A stretch of DNA of 64,000 nucleotides, taken from contig NZ_HE578928.1 of assembly GCF_000313565.1 (NCBI RefSeq), forward strand, positions 205,127 through 269,126. The letters are read 5' to 3'. The notes under the pieces were generated by a model that had not been told where the DNA came from, ran no database searches, and worked only from the letters and a program-made list of their open reading frames with translations. Every line of letters begins with the position of its first letter. Within the stretch, counting starts at the first letter, position 1. Source of the stretch: Dielma fastidiosa. GTDB lineage: Bacteria; Bacillota_I; Bacilli_A; Erysipelotrichales; Erysipelotrichaceae. This document shows, one piece after another, positions 57,175 to 64,000 of the stretch. A program made the translations under genes and the position numbers.

Positions 57175-58131
57175 CTATTGTGCTTCAAGCTGAGTAAGAA
57201 TCTCACTTACTGACTTGTTTTCTTCCATTTGTTTAATCGTTTGACCAAGAATCAATCCTACTGACAATACCTTCATCTTAGGCAGCAATGCCTGTTTAGA
57301 TTTTTGAGGGATTGTATTTGTACAAATAAATTCTACAATTCTTGAATTGTCCAGACGTTCAATCGCTGGGCCGGATAATACACCGTGAACACAGCTTGCA
57401 TATACTTCTTTTGCACCCATACGATACAGCATATCGACACCAGAAATTAAAGTACCGGCTGTATCAACAATATCATCAACGATGATTGCTGTCTTTCCGT
57501 CAACCTCACCAATTAAATTCATTGCTTCCGCAACATTTGGTTTAGGACGGCGCTTATCAATAATAGCGATTGGCGCATGCAGCATTTCAGCTAATTTACG
57601 CGCGCGAGTCGTACCGCCGTGATCCGGTGATACAACGACAATATCATCGAGGTTCTTTTCTTTAAAATATTTGCCGATAATTGACAACGCTGAAATATCA
57701 TCAGCCGGGATATTGAAGAATCCCTGAATCTGCGTAGCATGCAGCTCCATTGTAATTACGCGGCTGGCTCCTGCTTTTTCCAGCAAGTCAGCAACCAGTT
57801 TAGATGTAATTGGCTGTCTTGGACGAGCCTTGCGGTCTTGACGCGCATAACCAAAGTACGGCATTACGCAGTTGATCGTAGCGGCTGACGCACGTTTGCA
57901 AGCATCAATAGCAATTAAAAGCTCCATCAAATTGCTTGATACTGGCGCACAAGTGGATTGTACGATATAAACATGCTTACCACGGACAGATTCGCCTAGT
58001 TCAACAATAATTTCACCATCAGCAAAATGCTTTACATCGCAATTTCCAAGCGGCAGACCAATCTGCTCAGCAATTTCATTAGCCAATTCAACACTTGATG
58101 TTAAGGCGAAAATGACTGTATCTTTTACCAT
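57175..58131 (-). CDS. prs: Ribose-phosphate pyrophosphokinase
   Basis: A 318-residue enzyme that makes PRPP from ribose-5-phosphate and ATP. Signatures are FADGEIIVELGESVRG, YFGYARQDRKARPRQPI, VVSPDHGGTTRARKLA, and the PRPP loop AIIVDDIVDTAGT. Full length. It follows glmU by 16 nt in the conserved glmU-prs order. GGGG precedes the ATG. Confidence 0.95.
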   Translation of the reverse strand: MVKDTVIFALTSSVELANEIAEQIGLPLGNCDVKHFADGEIIVELGESVRGKHVYIVQSTCAPVSSNLMELLIAIDACKRASAATINCVMPYFGYARQDRKARPRQPITSKLVADLLEKAGASRVITMELHATQIQGFFNIPADDISALSIIGKYFKEKNLDDIVVVSPDHGGTTRARKLAEMLHAPIAIIDKRRPKPNVAEAMNLIGEVDGKTAIIVDDIVDTAGTLISGVDMLYRMGAKEVYASCVHGVLSGPAIERLDNSRIVEFICTNTIPQKSKQALLPKMKVLSVGLILGQTIKQMEENKSVSEILTQLEAQ

Positions 58132-58147
58132 TTTTGTTTTACCCCTT

Positions 58148-59254
58148 TTACTTTCCTTTGTTTAAATAATCATATCCAAACGCTTCTTTGTTGCTTTGGC
58201 GGGTTCTGGCAATACCCATAGCACCGTCGGCAACATCTTCAGTAATCGTACTTCCTGCTGCCAGCAATGCCTTTTCGCCAACAGTTACCGGCGCAATGAT
58301 ATTTACATTGCTGCCTACGAAAGCACCATCCTTAATCGTTGTTCTGAATTTATGCTTACCATCATAATTCACCGTAACTACACCGCAGCCAATATTAACC
58401 TTACGGCCAACATCGCTGTCACCGATATAAGTCAGATGCGCGCATTTGCTTCCTTCACCAAAATTTGAATTTTTGAATTCCACAAAATTTCCAATACGCA
58501 CATTTTCACCGATGCTTGTATGATTGCGCAGATGTGAATACGGGCCTACCGTTGTGCCGCGGCCAACCTCACTATCCACAATTTTAGAAGCATCAATCAG
58601 AACATCATCATGGAGAATCGCATGATCCAGCCATGACCCAGGGAGTATTTTAACATTTTTACCAATCTTTGACGACCCGTAAATCACTACATTGCCATAA
58701 ATAACAGAGCCTTCACCAATAACGGTATCTTCACTGATACAGGCTGTATTCATATCAAGGAACTGTACGCCTTGATTCAGCCATGATCGATTAATCCGCA
58801 TTCTTAGTGTCTGCTCTGCCTCATAAAGCGATGCACAATCATTCACTTCACACCATTCACATGGTTCAGCACTCACGCTTGCCGCTTTTGACAAGTCAGG
58901 CTGTAATCCGTTCTTGAAACAAAAAATACCAACATTCTCATCATTCAAAACACATGAACCTTGTTCATCCGCCAGCCGATATAACTCAGCCATCGTCTGA
59001 CTTTTTAATAATGGCATATTTCCTTTCAAGACAAGTGTGGTTCCAACAGCTTGACTGCTGAAATCAACCGTCGGGCTCACTTCAAATCCCGCCGCTTTAA
59101 CTGCTTCTGATTCACTGACAACAACAATACTTTCTGCACCTGCCTGAATTGCATGATCCACTGTTGTTTTCAGCATTGATTTGCCGCAGATTTCACGCAG
59201 ACAGAAGTCTTGTTCCTGTAAACTGGTTCCGGTCAAAATGATTGCAGTTTTCAT
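58148..59254 (-). CDS. glmU: GlmU-like protein with degenerate N-terminal domain
   Basis: 368 residues against about 455 for normal GlmU. The C-terminal half is a left-handed beta-helix acetyltransferase with intact features: KCAHLTYIGDSDVGRKVNIG with the catalytic His, VTVNYDGKHKF, and AGSTITEDV. The N-terminal uridylyltransferase half is cut to about 150 residues. Its nucleotide loop reads ILTGTSLQEQ instead of LAAGKGTRM, and the metal-binding GD of CGDTPL is KGNMPL. Acetylation of glucosamine-1-phosphate is likely kept; UTP transfer is probably lost. ATG at 59254 has GAGGGAGGG upstream. Position before prs supports the glmU identity. Confidence 0.85.
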   Translation of the reverse strand: MKTAIILTGTSLQEQDFCLREICGKSMLKTTVDHAIQAGAESIVVVSESEAVKAAGFEVSPTVDFSSQAVGTTLVLKGNMPLLKSQTMAELYRLADEQGSCVLNDENVGIFCFKNGLQPDLSKAASVSAEPCEWCEVNDCASLYEAEQTLRMRINRSWLNQGVQFLDMNTACISEDTVIGEGSVIYGNVVIYGSSKIGKNVKILPGSWLDHAILHDDVLIDASKIVDSEVGRGTTVGPYSHLRNHTSIGENVRIGNFVEFKNSNFGEGSKCAHLTYIGDSDVGRKVNIGCGVVTVNYDGKHKFRTTIKDGAFVGSNVNIIAPVTVGEKALLAAGSTITEDVADGAMGIARTRQSNKEAFGYDYLNKGK

Positions 59255-59343
59255 TAAAAAACCCTCCCTCACTATTTTACCAAATTTTCAATTTAAAAAA
59301 AGGTGTTTTTATAACAATTCCATACTTTTTCACAAATTTATAC

Positions 59344-60180
59344 TTATTTTAAAAGATTTGTATGATAACAGACACAATCTGCATAAGGATTTGATGCGAT
59401 TATCTCCTCAATCAGCTGATGATTTCTAGTTAAGCCAAATAATGCAGAGCCGCTGCCGGACATTAAAACCGCATCGAAACCATCTTCCATCATTTGCTGT
59501 TTAAGCTCACCGATCCGCGGTACCAGTTTGAATGCCGGCTGTTCTAATGTATTACCGATGAGCGGCAGCCATTCCTCATCGTGCCCCTCTTTTAACGCTG
59601 ATACAATCTTGGCGATATCAGGATGCTTGGCGCTCTTAAAGTCAAGCAAATTAAACGCGCTGGCGGTTGAAACACCCATCGCTGGTTTCACCAATATGAT
59701 TTCATAATCAAAGACAGGTTTAAAGGGCTCAATCTTCTCTCCGATGCCGCTGACATAAGCCGGTTTATTGATGACACAAAATGGAACATCGGCGCCAATT
59801 TGTTTACCAAGCGCGGCTAAATCTTTGTCAGGTATATTCAAATTACAGAGCTGATTGATTCCTCTCATTACCGCTGCCGCATCCGCACTGCCGCCAGCCA
59901 AACCAGCCTGCATCGGTATTACCTTATGACAGTCTATCTTAAAATGCTGTTTCAATTGGTAAGTATCACGCATGAGCTTTACAGCTCTGACAATCGTATT
60001 CGTATCATCAAAGGGCATGGCTTTATCACTTGTCCAGCAATCCTCATCACTGAATTCAATACTCAGTGTATCATGAAAGGTCAGAGGCAGCATAATCATT
60101 GACAATTCATGATATCCATCTGTTCGGCGGCATACGACATCCAGGCTTAAATTAATCTTCGCATAAGCTGATTCCTGCAT
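59344..60180 (-). CDS. ispE: 4-diphosphocytidyl-2-C-methyl-D-erythritol kinase
   Basis: A 278-residue GHMP kinase of the MEP isoprenoid pathway. N-terminal ESAYAKINLSLDVVCRR with the catalytic Lys, GHMP loop IPMQAGLAGGSADAAA, QIGADVPFC, and SGSGSALFG. ATG at 60180 starts at the family's normal first residues; a longer frame up to 60249 lies inside rsmA. The gene overlaps rsmA by 29 nt. spoVG and purR, which often sit between ispE and glmU, are absent here. Confidence 0.92.
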   Translation of the reverse strand: MQESAYAKINLSLDVVCRRTDGYHELSMIMLPLTFHDTLSIEFSDEDCWTSDKAMPFDDTNTIVRAVKLMRDTYQLKQHFKIDCHKVIPMQAGLAGGSADAAAVMRGINQLCNLNIPDKDLAALGKQIGADVPFCVINKPAYVSGIGEKIEPFKPVFDYEIILVKPAMGVSTASAFNLLDFKSAKHPDIAKIVSALKEGHDEEWLPLIGNTLEQPAFKLVPRIGELKQQMMEDGFDAVLMSGSGSALFGLTRNHQLIEEIIASNPYADCVCYHTNLLK

Positions 60181-61024
60181 TTTCCACACTCCTATATAGA
60201 CCGATAAATTCTTCCAACCCGCAGCTTTCTGCCCTTCTGGCAGGATCAATACCGCTGTCCGTCAGCACCTTGCGCGCTAATTCCTTATCACCAATTGTTT
60301 CAAAGAGATTATTCAGCAAGGTTTTACGTCGCTGAGTAAAGCAGCCTTTCACTAATTTATAAAACATTGGTTCATTGATTGTCGGATCATTTTCTTTAAA
60401 CCGAAACTGCAGCACCGCTGAATCTACATTCGGTTTGGGATTAAATACATTTTTGGGAACCTTCAGCACGTTTTTAACAGTACAGCGATATTGCGTGATG
60501 ACACTGAGCGCATTATAGTCCTTCGTATTGCATTTTGCCGCGAAACGATCCGCCACTTCCTTTTGCATCATGACCGTTATTTGTGAAATACCCGCGTCTG
60601 CCTCAAAGATTTTAAATAGAATCGGCGTAGTAATATAATAGGGCAGATTGGCCGCCACTACCACCTCATATCCCTCATCCAAATAGGGTTTAGTCACTTC
60701 TTTTAAATCAATATTTAAAAAATCCTGGAGAACAACCTCAACATTATCGCAATCCGCGAGCGTATCAGCAAGCACTTCCGGCAGCCGCTCATCAATCTCA
60801 AAAGCTACAACCTTATCCGCTTCCTTGCTCAGCATCTGTGTCAGCGCGCCGATACCCGGGCCAATCTCAAAGACTACGCACTTGCCTGCTGTCACTGCCG
60901 CTGCCGCTATTTTACTGACGATGCCCGGTTCAATCAGAAAATTCTGACCGTAATTTTTCTTCGCATATAAATTATGTTTTTCAAGAATTTCCTTGGTTCT
61001 TGACGGTGTCGCTATTACTTTCAT
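60152..61024 (-). CDS. rsmA: 16S rRNA dimethyladenosine transferase
   Basis: A 290-residue SAM-dependent enzyme (also called KsgA) that dimethylates two adenines near the 16S 3' end. KNYGQNFLIEP, SAM loop EIGPGIGALT, catalytic ANLPYYITTP, and a C-terminal FNPKPNVDSAVLQ domain. ATG at 61024 has GAGGAGGAAAAGG upstream. It overlaps the end of rnmV. Confidence 0.94.
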   Translation of the reverse strand: MKVIATPSRTKEILEKHNLYAKKNYGQNFLIEPGIVSKIAAAAVTAGKCVVFEIGPGIGALTQMLSKEADKVVAFEIDERLPEVLADTLADCDNVEVVLQDFLNIDLKEVTKPYLDEGYEVVVAANLPYYITTPILFKIFEADAGISQITVMMQKEVADRFAAKCNTKDYNALSVITQYRCTVKNVLKVPKNVFNPKPNVDSAVLQFRFKENDPTINEPMFYKLVKGCFTQRRKTLLNNLFETIGDKELARKVLTDSGIDPARRAESCGLEEFIGLYRSVENAGISLCED

Positions 61025-61559
61025 CCTTTTCCTCCTCAATCATATCTCTTAATTCATCTTCTGTGACCTGAACCATATTCAGCCGCTTAAACAGCGTCTT
61101 GGCATTTGCCTTGCCGATAAACAGCCGCTCACCGATCCGCTCACGCAGCCAAGCCGAATTTTCTCTGCCATTTAAACCAAGGGCATTAAATACATCCCAA
61201 CTGATTGTTTCCTCAATCTTATCTGTATAAGTCATACAATTTTTTAACGATTCTTCAAGATCCTCACGCTTCGCATGTTCTACACCAACCTTTTTTGTCG
61301 TATGCGCCTTGCCTTTCGCAATGAATGCATTCTTGCAGTTAGGTACTGCCTTGTTGATGGCATCTCTGATCTTATTCCCAGGCGCGTCAGGATCGGTAAA
61401 TATAATGACTCCCCGCTTTTCATTTGCCAAACGAATCGCCGCCAGCGTCTTCTTACCCAGATGCGTACCCTGTGTCTCAATCGTATCACAATCAAAATGA
61501 CTTTTAAGTACATTACTGTCGTTTTTTCCTTCAACTACAATGATTTCTTTTATTTTCAT
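60981..61559 (-). CDS. rnmV: Ribonuclease M5
   Basis: A 192-residue TOPRIM nuclease that matures 5S rRNA in Gram-positive bacteria. EIIVVEGKND with the TOPRIM Glu, GTHLGKKTL, and IIFTDPDAPGNKIRD with the DxD. The C terminus is charged. First gene of the rnmV-rsmA-ispE-glmU-prs block. ATG at 61559 is preferred over the one three codons earlier. A TGGTAAAAT extended -10 stands just upstream. Confidence 0.93.
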   Translation of the reverse strand: MKIKEIIVVEGKNDSNVLKSHFDCDTIETQGTHLGKKTLAAIRLANEKRGVIIFTDPDAPGNKIRDAINKAVPNCKNAFIAKGKAHTTKKVGVEHAKREDLEESLKNCMTYTDKIEETISWDVFNALGLNGRENSAWLRERIGERLFIGKANAKTLFKRLNMVQVTEDELRDMIEEEKDESNSDTVKNQGNS

Positions 61560-61662
61560 GCTGATCATCCTTACCGCCCTATTTTACCACGAATCCTCTA
61601 TTTAGAATAGTTTCTCAAAGGGTAATTGCATCAGAAAGCTTTTATTCAAATAGAAATTAAAA

Positions 61663-61708
61663 TGCTCGTATACGCTGTATATAATGAATTTACAGCTAAT
61701 TACGAGCA
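61663..61708 (-). terminator. Large two-part hairpin after the 61747 gene
   Basis: TGCTCGTA...TACGAGCA (8 bp) encloses GCTGTA...TACAGC (6 bp). On the minus strand TTTTAATTTC follows. It probably terminates the second beta-glucoside operon; the T-run is weak. Confidence 0.6.
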
Positions 61709-61746
61709 AGTTTATTTATTCAGTAAGCATGAACCAATAATTCTTA

Positions 61747-62403
61747 TTATACAGCATTTTCTGAGTATGACAGCACCTTCCATTGAGAAAACCTTGTCTT
61801 AAGCCAAGAACACAGAGGGCCGGTCAATGCCATTGAGCAAACAGTGCCAAATCCCAAACCGATAATATTGCCAAGCATCAACCATGAAATGATCGCCGCA
61901 ATACATAAACAACAGCCATCAAAAATCAGCTTCACTTTGCCAAAGGATTGATTCCAACGTCCGGCAATCGTCTGTACAAGCCCATCAGGAGCATTGGGCA
62001 CTAAATTCATCGATACAACTAAGGTAGTTCCTAATGCCACTAAAATAATGGCTGCCGCTAACATAACTATTCCTTCAATAAAAGAACCGGCTTCAAATTG
62101 CAGAACATATAGGTTAATGACATCAACCATTCTGCCAAACAAGTAGGAAATCGGCAGCTGCAGCAGCGTCAGCAGATCAATTCGTTTTTTCACTAACCAT
62201 TGGACAGCAATGAATAAACAATACATCATTAAGACAGCTGTTCCCAGAGATATTGATGTTGTATTAGCCAGTACATATGGAATGCCATTGATTGCGGCAA
62301 CCCCCAGATTCGTTTTTGTATTTAAAACAACACCAAGACAAAGTATCACAAGTCCCAAGAAATAAATACCAATCCTTTTTAAACTTATAGTATTCATTCT
62401 CAT
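61747..62403 (-). CDS. YczE/YitT-like membrane protein
   Basis: 218 residues with five or more hydrophobic spans. The N-terminal GIYFLGLVILCLGVVLNTKTNLGVAA, the NLVPNAPDGLVQTIAGR loop, and GLGFGTVCSMALTGPL match the YczE-type family of unknown function. The ATG overlaps the stop of the GH1 gene (ATGA), so it is the last gene of that operon. A link to sugar transport is not established. Confidence 0.8.
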   Translation of the reverse strand: MRMNTISLKRIGIYFLGLVILCLGVVLNTKTNLGVAAINGIPYVLANTTSISLGTAVLMMYCLFIAVQWLVKKRIDLLTLLQLPISYLFGRMVDVINLYVLQFEAGSFIEGIVMLAAAIILVALGTTLVVSMNLVPNAPDGLVQTIAGRWNQSFGKVKLIFDGCCLCIAAIISWLMLGNIIGLGFGTVCSMALTGPLCSWLKTRFSQWKVLSYSENAV

Positions 62404-63818
62404 TTAATATTTTCACCATTACAGGCAATTGTTTCTTGATACCAATAAAATGATTTCTTCTTTGAGCGTGATAAATCTTTCAAATCAAATTCATCACGAT
62501 TCACATAAACCAGCCCATATCGTTTAGAGAAACCAGAATGACCGGAAACAATATCCATAAACGACCAGTTACAATAGCCGATAAATTCTACCCCAACATT
62601 CATGGCCCGCTTCACCGCAAGTAAATGACGGTGCAGATAATCGATACGGTCATCATCCTGAATCATCCCCTCCTCAGGCATTACTTCCTTATTACCAAAT
62701 CCATTTTCGGTAATCATCAGCGGCAGACGATAACGTTCCCATAAAAGGCGGCACACACCCTCAAGACCTATATCATCAATTTCCCAGCCCCAAAGAGTGG
62801 CATTTAAATTTTCATTCTTGACTACCTTATAGATACCCGCTTCCTCTGCAGGCAGTAATTTTATAACCATATCACCGATTTTGTTTTTATCACTCAGCGG
62901 ATATGCTGAAATACTTTTTGAGGCATAATAATTAAAGCCGATAAAATCCGGTTTATTTTCTTTCAGGCAGGCTAAATCCCCCTCTTGAAGCTTTGGCATC
63001 CAGCCGCGGTCCTCTAAATAGCGCTTAAAGACACCGCCATATTCACCCTTAACATTTAAATCAAGAACATAATAATTACGAATTTCCATAGCATCCAGCC
63101 ATGCCATCATATCCGCCGGCCGATTTGATGTTGGGTACATCATATCAAAACAAACGGCAGGACCAATCTTACCGCCCTCCACAAGTTCATGACATGCTTT
63201 AAATGTTTTAGCCGCTGCTATACACATGTGATGATTGGCAAGAAATCCAGCTTTTTCATTCTCATATAAATCATCGCCCTTTAACCCTAATCTAAAAGGC
63301 ATATGTACAACATGATCTTGTTCATTAATGGTAATCCAATATTTCACCCGATCACCATAGGTTTTAAACAGAAAAGATGCATAATTAACATAATCATCAA
63401 TACTTTTACGGCTTAACCAGCCGCCGTATTGTTCAATCAATCCCTGCGGATATTCAAAGTGATAAATTGTAACGATCGGGGTAATATTGGCTGCTACAAG
63501 CTCATCAATTAAACGATTATAGAAATCAACGCCAAGCTGATTTACATTGCCGTTACCCTGAGGAAAAATCCGTGTCCAAGCAATTGAAAAGCGATAAGCT
63601 TTTAAACCGCATTCTTTCATTAATGCCACATCTTCCTTAAAGTGATGATAATGGTCACTGGCTACTTCATAATTACAGATCTTTGGATTCTGTTCCCTCA
63701 CATCCATAACTGATAATCCTTTGCCATCTTCATAAGCTGCACCTTCACATTGAAAAGCCGCGGTTGCACTTCCCCATAAGAAATTCTTAGGGAATGAATT
63801 TATCGTTTTAGTCTCCAT
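62400..63818 (-). CDS. 6-phospho-beta-glucosidase, GH1 (second locus)
   Basis: 472 residues. FLWGSATAAFQCEGAAYEDG at the N terminus, TINEQDH with the acid/base Glu (usual form TFNE), ITENGFG with the nucleophile, and HSGFSKRYGLVYV for phosphate binding. It is a distinct paralogue of the 12370-13779 enzyme. It lies behind a beta-glucoside PTS gene that leaves the window. GGAGAA precedes the ATG. Confidence 0.9.
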   Translation of the reverse strand: METKTINSFPKNFLWGSATAAFQCEGAAYEDGKGLSVMDVREQNPKICNYEVASDHYHHFKEDVALMKECGLKAYRFSIAWTRIFPQGNGNVNQLGVDFYNRLIDELVAANITPIVTIYHFEYPQGLIEQYGGWLSRKSIDDYVNYASFLFKTYGDRVKYWITINEQDHVVHMPFRLGLKGDDLYENEKAGFLANHHMCIAAAKTFKACHELVEGGKIGPAVCFDMMYPTSNRPADMMAWLDAMEIRNYYVLDLNVKGEYGGVFKRYLEDRGWMPKLQEGDLACLKENKPDFIGFNYYASKSISAYPLSDKNKIGDMVIKLLPAEEAGIYKVVKNENLNATLWGWEIDDIGLEGVCRLLWERYRLPLMITENGFGNKEVMPEEGMIQDDDRIDYLHRHLLAVKRAMNVGVEFIGYCNWSFMDIVSGHSGFSKRYGLVYVNRDEFDLKDLSRSKKKSFYWYQETIACNGENIK

Positions 63819-63840
63819 TTATTTGTTCTCCTTTAAAGAA

Positions 63841-63861
63841 GTGGGAAGAGTTTCTTCCCAC
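63841..63861 (-). terminator. Hairpin between PTS and GH1 genes
   Basis: GTGGGAAG-AGTTT-CTTCCCAC, 8-bp perfect arms. On the minus strand TTCTTT follows, a poor T-run, so it may be a leaky terminator or an mRNA-stabilising stem between genes. Confidence 0.5.
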
Positions 63862-63883
63862 CTGATTCTATAGTTCTATGTTA

Positions 63884-64000
63884 CTAATCCTCATCAAAAC
63901 CGATGATCCACGTAATAACAAAGCCTAAAACGGTTGCCATTACCGCTGCTGCACAGGCAAGATAGAAATTGCTCATTGAACCACCCATGAAAATCGGCAA
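63884..64000 (-). CDS. Beta-glucoside PTS permease, C-terminal end only
   Basis: The last 38 codons are in the window: LPIFMGGSMSNFYLACAAAV, then a hydrophobic span and DED before the stop at 63884-63886. They match the end of the EIIC domain of the 13781-15637 protein (APMSNFYLACAGAAIAF). The protein stops there, so it is EIIBC without the EIIA domain and would need EIIA from another protein. Confidence 0.8.
   Translation of the reverse strand: MPIFMGGSMSNFYLACAAAVMATVLGFVITWIIGFDED

Overview
The window looks like chromosome of a low-GC Gram-positive bacterium (Bacillota). Supporting signs are the AT-rich intergenic DNA, strong GGAGG ribosome sites, LicT/RAT antitermination, an rnmV-rsmA-ispE-glmU-prs housekeeping block, AddAB instead of RecBCD, and an RRNPP-type regulator. 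An Erysipelotrichia-like gut species is my guess from overall gene flavour; nothing here proves it.

Layout. 1-806: 5' part of a TnpB-like transposon protein that runs off the left edge. 1079-3463: feoA-feoB and a small Cys-rich partner (ferrous iron uptake). 3655-11800: an eight-gene aromatic operon (aroB, aroC, an aroE-aroK fusion, aroQ, two tandem DAHP synthases, aroA, tyrA) preceded by a structured leader RNA that ends in an attenuator. 12370-16621: a beta-glucoside operon (licT, PTS EIIBCA, 6-phospho-beta-glucosidase) with a clear promoter, RAT and terminator. 16669-19464: queuosine genes tgt-queA-queH. 19527-20749: a graveyard of mobile-element debris (a PBECR4-like pseudogene and an IS30-like transposase fragment). 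22460-24780: pheA and an aminotransferase, which complete Phe/Tyr synthesis with the aro operon. 24823-27799: a membrane MutS-like ATPase and a two-repeat FMN-binding-like lipoprotein. 28140-31953: a short secreted Cys/His-rich peptide gene immediately upstream of an HTH-TPR (RRNPP-like) regulator, followed by two exported proteins. 32169-40159: aldo/keto reductase and addB-addA. 40323-46000: M20 peptidase, a small membrane peptide, a dinD gene lying between two copies of the 3' end of a destroyed iron alcohol dehydrogenase gene, two MerR-type promoters with 19-bp spacers, a cupin, a VOC protein and an AraC/GyrI regulator.

46027-55818 is the most unusual locus. A divergent AraC regulator faces a ten-gene operon: an Opp-type transporter, its lipoprotein, three related TPR proteins placed at the start, middle and end, and two Rid-family proteins that both lack the catalytic arginine of RidA. 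55876-61559 is mostly housekeeping (prs, a GlmU-like protein with a degenerate uridylyltransferase domain, ispE, rsmA, rnmV). 61747-64000 is a second beta-glucoside locus whose PTS gene leaves the window on the right.

Best candidates for something new are the Opp/TPR/Rid operon, the peptide-regulator pair at 30533-31953, and the aro leader RNA at 11622-11745. All functional assignments are from reading motifs by eye; no database search was run.
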